In this document: positions 43,650 to 53,509 of the stretch, one piece after another
Layout of the letters: every line of letters starts with the position of its first letter
Position numbering within the stretch: the first letter of the stretch is position 1
Source of the DNA: Agrocybe praecox
Lineage: Eukaryota > Basidiomycota > Agaricomycetes > Agaricales > Agrocybaceae
Length of the DNA stretch: 64,000 bases
Direction of reading: 5' to 3'
Assembly: GCA_964017145.1 (NCBI GenBank)
Contig: OZ024851.1
Span: forward strand, 1,240,001-1,304,000
Translations under genes and position numbers: made by a program
Notes under the pieces: generated by a model
The model's database searches: none
What the model saw: the letters and a program-made list of their open reading frames with translations, nothing else
Told to the model about the DNA's origin: nothing

Positions 43650-44025
43650 AGAGAGAGAGACACTCAATGGTTCTAAGAGATCACACCAATGATAGTGGAT
43701 ATCCTAAGAGATTGAAGCTGGGGCTACAGCTACCTACATGTCCAGTATATATACCCTACAGCTATTCTAGAATATTCCTCTATGACATCATAGAAAGGAA
43801 TGATGAATAAGGCAATGACATCATAAAGAAAGTAAAAGAATAATGTGGAATGATGTAGAATGAATGAGGCCGTGCTTATGAGAAATCAAAGTGATAAGTA
43901 TCTAATCAAATGATAATCAAGAGATAACCAAAGATATGAAACAGATAAGATATCTACACATCTACAAAAGGGAAAAATGCGAAATAAATATAGAAAAATA
44001 TGGGAAAATATGGGAAACCCTGACA
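43555..44025 (-). repeat. 5' LTR of chromovirus C
   Basis: 471 bp, nearly identical to 37630-38100. Visible differences include GAGGGAGGGAGAG versus GAGGGAGAGAGAG, CTCTATGA versus CTCCATGA, and GCTTATGAGAA versus GCTCATGGGAA. In the element sense it is followed by GAAGATTGAAGCTATCCC, the region where a primer site is expected; I could not assign a tRNA. Confidence 0.95.
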
Positions 44026-44876
44026 GTATTGGTCCAAGATATCAGCAGTGAACAAGGTACGAATTCTCTTGAAACTGGATGGCAACAAGTTGGCCGCGAC
44101 CAGTTCTATCGGGAGAAGGTCAATTCCCTCACATGTGCAGGACACCAGGCCAATATGGTGAATGCCTGTTGTGTGTAAAATTCGAACATAATCACTTTCT
44201 GGCAGCGCTGAAGGCGAGTTGACAGGAAACTGCATGCGTGAAAATGGTACTCGGTCCCCGATCATGCCAGGCTCTGCGCTACCTCTGCCCTCTGGTCGGG
44301 TCTCTGGTCTGTTGGGCGTCCTGTACTGCTGCGGGTGGTTCAAGTAAGGAGGCATGTGAGGAAGTTCGCCTGCCTCATAGGCAGCAGTTTTGTCTCCTGC
44401 CGCCTCTATGTCGCAGGAGCCACCATACAGTTCCTCAATATATCTGTCAATCCTAGCATCCTCCTCTAGTTCTTCAGCGGCAGTCACCTGTGGCATATCT
44501 TCATTGGCGACATCTGTCAAATCAAATGCCCATGGTGCGGGACCGGCAGGCTAGCGGGAGTCAGTGAATGAGTTATTATCGGCGGATCTGCTATTCTGCT
44601 GTTCCAGGAATCGAGTTTCCATGTCATCTATCCGCATTTCTGCCTGTTCAAGATCTTGAATCTTGTTCTCCAGATGAGAGCAAACCTTGTTTCCCATATG
44701 CGGTATCAAAACATAGCAGCCAACTTCCCACAAGTGACTTTCGTCATAATGGGATCCGATCCATTTTTCCACATGGTGCAGAGGGTTCTCCTTATGCGCA
44801 TGCCGCATGCATTTGCGGCAGAGAGCGGGACCCGCTAAACAGTCCCGACATCGAGGGCTTTACACTGCCCCACTGA
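44026..44876 (-). pseudogene. Second KDZ transposase, N-terminal fragment
   Basis: On the minus strand it reads RCRDCLAGPALCRKCMRHAH, KENPLHHVEKWIGSHYDESH, LWEVGCYVLIPHMG, a low-complexity acidic segment with RIDRYIEELYGGSCDIE, then IHHIGLVSCTCEGIDLLPIE and SSFKRIRTLFTADILDQY, the cysteine-rich CxC2-like start of KDZ transposases. A TAG at 44551 lies in frame. The gene is cut at 44026 by the chromovirus LTR and its remainder is not found on the other side of that element. The 5' exons are also missing beyond 44876. Confidence 0.75.
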
Positions 44877-45309
44877 TTCCTGACGGAGTCCAATGGAGTC
44901 CGGTGCTTTTTGCATTTTTCCAAATGGCTGGTAGCCCTAGCCAAGCTCAAGTACTGGACTCCACCTGGATTGGGGGTGGACTGAGGCTTATACTGGACTC
45001 GGCACCGGAATATGGTGGACTGGACTCAATCTGGACTCAATCTGGACAATAATATGTTTTATTTTATTTTATTATGGTTATTTCGTCATTTCTGCCAAAA
45101 CCGTAACATATTACGTCATATTTAATGTTTGATAAATATATTTCAAATATTTTAGGAATTTACGTGATTTTTTCATAATTTTAGGAGGTCCGTGTGACAT
45201 ACAAACGACAATTTTTGTAAAATTCCCAAAATAGATGTCCGGGCCGCTTCGGAAATTGCCAGCGCAGCCACAACCCGCTGCCCTGGCCGCGTCATCACTC
45301 TTTCCTTGC
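44877..45309. other. Region rich in TGGACTC repeats, then AT-rich
   Basis: Between 44885 and 45055 the motif GGACTC or GAGTCC occurs about eight times (for example TGGACTGGACTCAATCTGGACTCAATCTGG), resembling the subterminal part of a hAT-type element. I found no matching second end or target duplication. 45056-45230 is AT-rich without a gene. Confidence 0.4.
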
Positions 45310-45757
45310 TCCTTACCACTACCACCACCATCCACCCACCACCATCCACCCACCGTCCGTCACCACCACGTCCCATCGCCACCACGCCACAATGCCAACG
45401 ATGACGCCCACGACAACGATCACCCCAACGACGCCAACGACGCCAACGACAACGACCCCACGAATGCCAACGACAATATGAACAACAACAATGGCACGAA
45501 CGACAGCGGTGACGCGAACGACAACGACAGACACCAACAACGACACCAACAACGACACAGCGACGACGACACGTCAGCAAAGACGACACGACCATGACGC
45601 CAACAACGACGCCAACAACGACAGGGCAACAACAATCCGACGGCGACAACAACAACGACACAAGCAACGATGTCACGCCAACGCCTACGACACGCCAACA
45701 ACGACCCCGCGAACCACAAGGACGACAACGCCAACAACGATAACGACAACGCCTGCC
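45310..45757. repeat. CAACGA-rich low-complexity tract
   Basis: Long purine-biased imperfect repeat of CAACGA, CCAACGACG and ACGACA units, open in several frames because it lacks T-rich stops. Its apparent Asn/Asp/Thr-rich or reverse-strand Val-rich translations are not evidence of a gene. It runs into the assembly gap. Confidence 0.8.
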
Positions 45758-45957
45758 NNNNNNNNNNNNNNNNNNNNNNNNNNNNNNNNNNNNNNNNNNN
45801 NNNNNNNNNNNNNNNNNNNNNNNNNNNNNNNNNNNNNNNNNNNNNNNNNNNNNNNNNNNNNNNNNNNNNNNNNNNNNNNNNNNNNNNNNNNNNNNNNNNN
45901 NNNNNNNNNNNNNNNNNNNNNNNNNNNNNNNNNNNNNNNNNNNNNNNNNNNNNNNNN
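45758..45957. other. Assembly gap of 200 N
   Basis: Exactly 200 undetermined bases. True length is probably unknown. The preceding low-complexity tract is a likely cause of the break. Confidence 0.99.
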
Positions 45958-46140
45958 TTTCCGACCTTTCAGCTACACCATTTATTCCAACCGATCAGTT
46001 GCATTGGTGGCCGCCGTAGCTTTCACCAGCCATTCCCTTGTTTTCTTTCAAGCTGTCTGGCTACTATGCTTTTCTCATTCAATGTCTCTGACCTGTTGGT
46101 ATTGGGTACACCTTTTACTCAATAGCATGCGACAATGGTG
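45958..46140. other. Short unassigned stretch after the gap
   Basis: No supported feature. A short open frame (FQLHHLFQ.. region) is too small to judge. Confidence 0.3.
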
Positions 46141-46712
46141 TAGTGTTGCCAGCAGTTCGACTCCCAGCAACTAGTCGGTCGAGCCGAGCTGAAATGAGCC
46201 GAGCGGAGTCGCACATGCGACTTGGTAACTCCCACGACTTGCAAGTCAAAGATAGCGCGCTATGGGCGACTTCAAAGCGACTTGAGTCGTGACTCGGGCC
46301 GAATCGGGAAATCCCAGGCAATCATGAATTCTCCTTGTTCACTTTCACGTCGTTTCAACGCCGTTTGCTTCCGTATCTCTATATACTCCCTCTACATTCA
46401 AATTATTTTCTTGCTATAGCCTTACGGAAAGATGCTGGGCACCTCAGAAGCACATTCCCAATTTCACTGTGACTACCATGACATTTTGGCACATTCTGAG
46501 CCTCTGTGATGTGCGACTGCCGAATTGAATATGCCTTTGGATTTCACAGTAGGAGCACAGAAAAAAAGAGGAGATTGAAGTTCTAGAAAGACTTTCCGGT
46601 GAATATTGGGGTGGAAATAGGTAGAATTTCGCTAAAACTATGATCTTGAATGTATAATGTACATAAAAACTTGAACTTCCATTTTTGGACTGTGGAGTTG
46701 CGACTTAAGCGG
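46141..46712 (+). mobile_element. Partial hAT-type element, left end only
   Basis: It starts TAGTGTTGCCAGCAGTTCGAC, sharing TAGTGTTGCC with the ends at 4124 and 9152, and continues with many GAGTCG and CGACTT motifs (46155-46310), typical of hAT subterminal repeats. The matching right end GGCAACACTA is not seen before the gypsy B LTR starts at 46713, so the element is probably truncated by that insertion. The exact right limit is inferred. Confidence 0.5.
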
Positions 46713-47083
46713 TGTCAGCATTAGATCCTGTTTGTTGTCAAAAACATGATCACAGAAGATTGTTGAGAAGGAAGAATACACCAAGCCCAAATATTCAGAT
46801 AGAGCCTATCGCTTCCAAGGCAACATAAACTTATAAATAGACACACATTATGAAACACATGATGAACATAAAACACGTGATAAACATGAAACACGTGATT
46901 AATATGAAACACATGGTTAATAAATCGTGGGAACATTATGAAACATGTAACACAGCCATATAAAACACGCGTCAGTAACACTTATGGATACCATTACTAA
47001 TGCATTACTAATGTATTACTAAGGCATTATGATTTACACTTATTAAACATGAAACATGAACTATGATGTAGGATAGAAAACAG

Positions 47084-47091
47084 TATAAATA
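47084..47091 (+). promoter_or_regulatory. TATA box of gypsy B LTR
   Basis: TATAAATA in a context conserved with 9983 in element E (GGATAGAAAACAGTATAAAT), placed upstream of the hairpin array. Confidence 0.55.
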
Positions 47092-47200
47092 TGTAGTAGA
47101 TTAGAAAGAAGAATAATCATTCTACCTTTTCCCTATAACTTTACTGCTTTACAACTTCCTTTCAATAAGACTCTCAAGTACTATTATTCCCTAAGTAATT

Positions 47201-47621
47201 CAGAAGTGTTAAGCATCGATAAGCCTTAACATCCAGATTCTGATTCTGATTCCAAGAGTTACCTTCTGCCACGAGTTACTTTCTGCCACAAGCTACTTTC
47301 TGCCAAGAAGAGATACCTACAACGTCTACTATACCCCAGAAGTGACAAGCATTCTTGTCATCCAGATTCTGAATTTCTGCCAAGAAGAAGTACATTTAAA
47401 AATTACCGCATCTCAGAAGTGATAAGCATTCTTGTCATCCAGATTCTGATTTGTACAGAAGATTGATAGTCAACAATCAACGATAACTCAGAAGTGATAA
47501 GCATCGATAAGCCTTATCATCCAAATTCTGATTATAACAAAGATACTTTGAGTATCACTAGGTTAAGGCACATAAGGTCAAGAGTGATAAAGCTACAATA
47601 AGTTTTATCATCCAGATTTTG
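47201..47621 (+). ncRNA. Five leader hairpins in gypsy B LTR
   Basis: Copies at 47201-47242, 47337-47371, 47414-47448, 47489-47530 and 47579-47621. Inner stems: GTTAAG/CTTAAC, GACAAG/CTTGTC, GATAAG/CTTGTC, GATAAG/CTTATC, GATAAA/TTTATC. Outer stems: CAGAA/TTCTG in four and CAAGA/TTTTG in the last. The single-stranded ATCCAGA after the inner stem is kept (ATCCAAA once). Loops are either short (CATT) or long (CATCGATAAGC, containing the self-complementary ATCGAT). Paired changes on both sides of the stems argue for selection on RNA structure. Position after the TATA box places them in the transcript leader. Confidence 0.65.
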
Positions 47622-47826
47622 ATCTATTTTCTTTTCATTTCTGTTATAGTCTCAGCACTCTACTCACATTCATATCTTTCTTTTTAGTTACTCACATATC
47701 ATCTTACTACATCACATTACAGCACCTCGGTAAATTTTACTGTTGAACCAATTGGAATATCCCAAACACCTCAGTTCTGGTAAACCCAAGTGAAAACCTT
47801 TTTCATGTTGACATAATTGGAGCTGC

Positions 47827-49131
47827 TATATCATTCTCTACACTTGGCATTGAAGATTTAGCCAGTTCAACAGAGCTCACTCACTACTCTTTCACCTCAG
47901 ATTCTCACGTCACTACCAGTAACATTCTAGATTTTCCCATGATAATAGATCTAAGCTCAGAAAACAACACACCTATTCCAATGTCAACCTTACCGCCTAA
48001 CAGTTCATCTCCCCTTCCAATTCGTACCATCCCTAATCCACTACTGACTCTACCCCTACGAGGTGTAAAAGGATCTCCGGAAACATTTAAAGGAAAATAT
48101 TTGGAGGTTAGTCAATTCATTAAACATTACAACCGTTTAATAGAATTACACAATGTGGTGACTGACAGTGATAAATGTCTGGGAATTTTAGAATATTGTT
48201 CCGAGAAAGTGAGGGACTTCATCCAATTAACACCCGAATTTCAGACACCCAGCTGGGTTCAATTACAGGCTACTATCCTCAAATATTATGATGCTGAAAA
48301 AGAAGAAACTCGATATACTCGGAAAGATATCATTGAATATACCAAGGAAGCCAGAAATAGATTCATGAAGACCCTGGGAAACTGGAAGAAATACTACCGA
48401 GAATATTTCGCTCAGGCCAATTTCCTCAAAAACAGAAATGAACTAACCGATACAGAATATCATGGGTACTTCTTGTTTGGGGTCCCTAAAAAGATAAAGA
48501 AGGACTTGGAGGAACAATTACGAGTACAGAACACAGATTTTGATACCACTAAGCCCTGGCCAATCGACAAAATAGCACAAGTGGCAGAAGAATATTTCAA
48601 AAGAGGAAAATTCTCAGCAAAATGGCTTCAAGGTACCATCTTTGACTCATAAGATGATTCAGAAGATTCAGAACTTAAAACTAGCTCTGAATCAGAAGAT
48701 AGTAGTTCTGATTCTGATTCTGAATACAGAAAACGATGCAAACACTCTAGCCATAAGAAGAAGCAAAAATCTGACAAAAGGAGAGCAAAAGCTGTACCCC
48801 TATTGCATGCTAGTCAATCAGAAGATGAGAGGACTCGAAAAATTATTGCACCACCTGAAGAAATAGAAGGATTGATTACCCAATTAAATTCTATGTCTAT
48901 CAGTGATCCCAAATACGGGCCCACTTATTACAAGGTCATGCAGCTAGATAAACTAGGCATAGCAAGCCAGTGTATTATGAGAAAACCCATGACCGAAGTC
49001 CATATGGCACCCGCCAATACAACCTACACTAGTCCTGCAGATGCCTACTCTCGAAATGCTCCTCCTCGATTACCTACAACCTACCCAAACAACATACCTT
49101 TGGGAGGATCACCATCTAATGTAGATAGGAC
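47827..49131 (+). pseudogene. gag: gypsy B Gag, capsid part
   Basis: Reads ..SIEDLASSTELTHYSFTSD-like sequence, then LTLPLRGVKGSPETFKGKYL, LHNVVTDSDKCLGILEYCSE, YTKEARNRFMKTLGNWKKYY and WPIDKIAQVAEEYFKRGKFS, a gypsy capsid. Relative to element E, about 180 bp containing the leader and Gag start codon are missing between 47824 and 47830. TAA at 48650 (E has GAA) interrupts the Ser/Asp-rich tail, after which the same protein continues: TRKIIAPPEEIEGLITQLNS. The frame is then broken by the insertion at 49132 and resumes at 50821. Confidence 0.8.
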
Positions 49132-50820
49132 TGCTGCCGTAACACGGGCGCTGATATGACTGGTGTTCGGCTGTGACTGAACAGTAGCCCTAGTATCCAT
49201 CCTACTTAATTTTTGGCATAATAAACATGTTTATTATTAAGTCTACATAAGTACAGAGCGAGGATAGCTACATGTTTGGCTAGGGGAAACCATTCTATGA
49301 ACCCTAGGACGAACCTTATGAATGCTAGAGTTAGTTATAGTAGTTCCTCGGAAATGCGTGGAACACCTTAACAGTGATGCAGCAGGATCGAAGGCTCCTA
49401 GGATAATATTCAGCCATCAGGAATGTAAGCTAGAGCCTGCTGATAATAAGCTTAACGGCACTATAGCCACTTATTATTACACAGTGCGTGACGCGTCCAC
49501 ATCTACCTAATATAGAAACGGAAAGTTCCCACCATATGAAAGTACATGTAAACTACTGCCAACATTCCTAGGAACGCTAACCCAAGGCAGCAGGACTGAT
49601 CCTAGCATTAACAAAGTACATTACTAGTCCCTAGGAACATAGTGGGCACTATGCAAACGACGAGACAAGCACTAGTAATGTCAATTAGGACTTGCCGATG
49701 TCTGCTCAAGTCAGATCGCTTATAAACCTAAAAGGAGAAGTTCCTAGGAACGCTTACACATGGTCTTAAGACCCTCAGATATGCGCAGTTACCTTAAATG
49801 GCAGTTGTGGAGCCGAGGGTTGTAGATCCATACGATACCACAGTACTCTGATGCTTCGGACCCTACGACGATCAATGATTGTCGGCTAATGTGAATAAGC
49901 GCCCTCGGAGCATCATGCTCGAGTCAGCGACTTGCCCAACCATACGAACCCTTCCGAGGGTATACAAAAACACGCATGGCACCTACTGGTTGCTTATGCA
50001 TCGAGTGGAGCTACCTAGCGTTAACCAATAATATTATTTCCTGTATTTTCCGAGCATTTCCGATCCGGTCCAAGTATTCCTGTATTTTCCGAGATCTAGC
50101 ACTATATAAACAGTCTGTAAATTACCGTAGCACCCCAGACAACGTAGAACCCAGTTCTTTATACTCCTAGAAGAAAGCCAAAGTGCCTATCCGACGATTA
50201 TTGACTATTGGGAGCTAAAGCGTCTCCGTGGAAGTTGGCATAATTAATACGATTCCATCTGAAGTGTTACTTGTTCAATTTGGTGTGATCTGATTGACTT
50301 GAGTTAACTTGTAGAGTTCTCGAGGAACATTAGAAAACGTGTTGGGATAAAGTTTCCTCTGTCTTAAGTGACATAAAGCTTGATACCCGCCTAAGTGGCA
50401 AGAATTGTCTAAGTGACGCCTAAGTGGCCCGTTTTAGGGATAAGTTCCCTGCCTAAGTGGCAAATTGTCTAAGTGACACCTATGTGGCCCGTTTTGGATT
50501 GAGTCCCCATTCTAAGTGATTAAAAGACTTTGGATTGAGTGTCCAGCCTAAGTGGCGAACCAACTTATTTATACCTTTTGTGGAGACACATTAATTCAAC
50601 CGTTTAACCCTCCGAGGAACAGTACTTGTGCTGTTTCTCACTCTCTGAGACTTCCTAGGAAGTATCTTGATCATCGAAAACGTCCCTTCTGTGAAGATAA
50701 ACGTAATCAACGACGCATATCGCGTATCCCTCCCGAGAAGAACTAATCAAATTGATTGGGTTTTGTTACGGACTGTATACAAAGTACAAAATCGTACAAT
50801 ACACACACAACCCCGCAGCA
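49132..50820 (+). repeat. LTR-like insertion X in gypsy B gag
   Basis: 1689 bp between ..NVDRT and ..VPNDYRCFGC of Gag. Ends TGCTGCCG and CCGCAGCA are near-inverted and of the TG..CA type. Possible imperfect target duplication AGGAC / AGCAC. No long ORF. Two tandem units of about 60 bp near 50390-50510 contain CCTAAGTGGC, GTCTAAGTGAC and GTGGCCCGTTTT. Its last 180 bp are repeated at 1-187. Probably a solo LTR of an unseen element. Confidence 0.55.
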
Positions 50821-51383
50821 AGCACCTTAGTGCCTAATGATTACAGATGTTTTGGATGCTTTGATCCAAACCATAGGCTGGGTGAATGTCCTAAAATGAG
50901 GGGATATGTTCAACAAGGCCTGATTACCTATGATAGGGACACTCGAAAATTCCACATGAATGGAGGGCAACCTTTATATCGTCGTCAAGAAGAAAATCTC
51001 TCTGATACAGTACTTCGATTGTCCAACACCATAAATCGGGCACCTGCTAATCAAGTAAACTTCTTATCTTTTACATCTCCTTCAGAATCAAACCTTGCAA
51101 ATGAAGTACAATCCTTCTACATTCAACATGAGAATGATTTCTATGATGAATACTCTGACGATGAAGAATATGTCCCTGCTTGGGAACACTATGAAAGAAG
51201 TGAACAGAATTTGAATTTATTCACACAATTTCCATCAACAGACAGCGACTCAGATGAAGATCAAATCTATGCTACATATCCAGTGAAACGCGGAGAAAAG
51301 AAAAGTAAACAAACCAGGAAAGAAAATCAGAAGGTACCTGCAAAATCAGTGAAACGTACCTTTCATGGAGTATGGCCTCCTCC
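50821..51383 (+). pseudogene. gag: gypsy B Gag, zinc knuckle part
   Basis: Starts inside Gag at STLVPNDYRCFGCFDPNHRL, containing the CCHC knuckle CFGCFDPNHRLGEC. The following ITYDRDTRKFHMNGGQPLYR and ENLSDTVLRLSN align with the sequence after the knuckle in gypsy A (TRDPFGRYMMSNGTAIYRNQ). An acidic stretch (NDFYDEYSDDEEYVP) and a basic KRGEKKSKQTRKENQK follow. Cut at 51383 by a MITE in the codons for WPPP. Confidence 0.8.
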
Positions 51384-52217
51384 CAGCCATGTCATTCATT
51401 TTTTTATATGAAATAATGGTAGTTGCCAAACATAGGGCATACATCCAGAATAGTACCTACCAGGGCTGGAAGTTGCCAGACCATCTGTTTCACTGCCTAT
51501 ATGCTTGACTGGTCATGTGTTGTGACTGGTTGTTACTGATTGCATCAAAACACAAACACATGACTTTTTGCTTGCCTCTATTTACACATTCAGGGTCCAC
51601 TGCCACAATTTTATAGCCTCAAATACAAATAAATAATAAATAAGACATAATCAGCCACCAACACACCCAAACACCAAACAACTCAGGACTTAAGTTATGT
51701 CACACCCAAGTACCTTAATAAAGCAAGTGAACTTTGGACTTTGAGATTTTAGCATAAAGGCCCATCAATGCATAATGATGGCAACCAAGACAAGAGCAAA
51801 TAAGATAAAATCTATTTTTAGAACAGATCTATTTTAGAACACTTTACATATTTGGATAGTTCAAGCCTAAAATGGTATAGCACACATTTTTTGATAATTT
51901 TAAAAATTATATTTAGCATGCTATGAATATTTCAATCTTTTATTTTGATTTGTATCTGGCTTTCTGCAGATATTTTGCGTTTTGTGGCTGAACCGTTGAT
52001 GATTATGTAATAAAAAATATTCAGCATAGCTTTTCAATTTTTCTCCACAACTTCCATTTTTGGTGGCTGTGCACCAAATCATATGACCATTACATGATAA
52101 TACACATCTACAAGCCGGTAGACTGGCAACTGCCAGCCTGGTAGTTTCCATTCTGGATGTATGCCTAATGTCTGGCAACTGCCCATACTTGAAGACATCA
52201 AGTGAATGATACAGGTG
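51384..52217. mobile_element. MITE with long terminal inverted repeats (copy 2)
   Basis: Left end CAGCCATGTCATTCATT and right end GAATGATACAGGTG with about 100 bp of imperfect inverted repeat (shared blocks GCATACATCCAGAAT and AGTTGCCAGAC). Flanks CTCCTCC at 51377-51383 and 52218-52224 are identical 7-bp duplications. The interior matches copy 1 at 15059-15813 (CATGACTTTTTGCTTGCCTC, CCTCAAATACAAA). No coding capacity. Confidence 0.87.
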
Positions 52218-53509
52218 CTCCTCCTAGAACTTCGAACTCTTCCCGAAAAACCAAAGAAGAATCTCCCTCCCTCAAGTTTTCAAGAACTAATAAAAGATAA
52301 ATCTCATCAAAAGTACAGACAAGTTGGATCAGTAACTGTCATTACAGGAAAACTGAAACGGAACTACAATAACAAAGAGCTACAGGAATTAAAAAGATTT
52401 TTTTAGCATAATGACAGACACTCCAAAAGAGGGACACTTGCCTCGAAAAACAGTTCAAGTTAGGCCTTACTACGAAAAGGTCGACCCTTTGTCGATGCTT
52501 CAAAACAATTCAAACCTGTCAGATGCACTACAAGGAGACCTTGCCACCCGAACACAACAAAGACTGGACCCAAGATGGTTAAAGGACATAGGAGCAACGA
52601 TGACAGTTGAAATTCATCAACATACCGATGAAACAATATATACCACAGATGAAGATGGTTCCTCCAATAATATTGTCGAAGAAAGTCAATATCCTGAAAT
52701 CAACAGTGAAGTTAAAAATATCGCTCAAAAACAAATAAACGAGAAAGAAGAAATAATGAGCAATGTCGATCAGATGGTGGCTAGAAAAATCAAACGGACC
52801 CTTGATTATGAATTGAAACGCACCACCGAGTTTCCCGAGAGTTTACGATACATCAATGTGGCAGGAATTGGAGAGTTCAAAGCCGAAATATCTTCATTCG
52901 GTAAATTTCCAAAAAGTCTGGATGAAATATGGACATCAGTGGGCCAAAAAGAAAGGATAAAAACCTTAGAACTCACCCAGCAAGAATATCAGAAACCAAA
53001 GCACTTATTATCCAACGAAATCCAGCCAACCGACACTGAAATGTATCAACTTCGACTTGTCAACCGCAATACCGAGCAATTTGCTGCTGCTGCTATTACT
53101 GCTACACATGTAACTAGAGGCTTAGGTGCATCAGCAGCTCTGCCTGAGTTCCATGTTCCTCTGGATTTAACGACTAGTCGCGCACACCTAGTGGGAGTAG
53201 GAAAGGATGAACAATCAGGCTATGCATATGGCGAATTCGCACTACACAACATACAACTTAGTACAGCCAGCGAGAATCACACATTGAGTACTCAAGGAAA
53301 TGCTTACCTGCATTTTATTGTAAGCCCACAGAATCCAGACGCTTGGGAGTACTTCAGTAAGTACCTCCAAGACCCACAAACGGTGGAAGGGTGGGAAGGA
53401 CCAATGGCCCCTACGATACAGGTACGAGACCAAGTTTCAGTAACAGCCGAGAGTAATCAGCTTACCCAATCACGGCAACAGTTACTGCCAGGGCCAAAAT
53501 CCGTTCCGC
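52218..53509 (+). pseudogene. gypsy B linker and start of X region
   Basis: Continues Gag after the MITE (PPPRTSNSSRKTKEESPS), with frame changes, one at the T7 run near 52398. The main open part from 52411 reads MTDTPKEGHLPRKTVQVRPY, ..VGKDEQSGYAYGEFALHNIQ and GNAYLHFIVSPQNPDAWEYF. The last segment resembles GSAFVRFTRPSQEF in the X region of gypsy A. I see no clear retroviral protease (no LDTG or LDSG with a following hydrophobic-G motif), so protease is missing or unrecognisable. Cut at 53509 by an inverted LTR. Confidence 0.6.

Larger units (their letters stand above)
37630..44025 (-). mobile_element. Chromovirus (Ty3/gypsy with chromodomain), element C, 6.4 kb
   Basis: LTRs of 471 bp at 37630-38100 and 43555-44025 differ at only a handful of positions. 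Gag and Pol are both open over their full length and are joined in frame through one TGA. A purine tract precedes the 3' LTR. Outer flanks (ATACA and GTATT) do not give a target duplication and belong to different genes, so the element may sit at a rearrangement junction. It is the most intact element in the window. Confidence 0.95.
46713..47813 (+). repeat. 5' LTR of gypsy B, start approximate
   Basis: It ends GTTGACA at 47807-47813 before TAATTGGAGC, as in element E. The start TGTCAGCATTAG is chosen as the TG preceding the region that resembles E. TATA at 47084 and a five-hairpin array lie inside. Confidence 0.55.

Noticed and set aside
45310..45757. Several long overlapping open frames on both strands
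   Set aside because: They arise from a CAACGA low-complexity tract that lacks stop codons in most frames. Composition alone explains them.
52585..52610. Possible protease motif DIGAT in gypsy B
   Set aside because: It resembles LDTGAT only in three letters, and the surrounding residues do not align with the gypsy A protease or contain the second hydrophobic-G motif.
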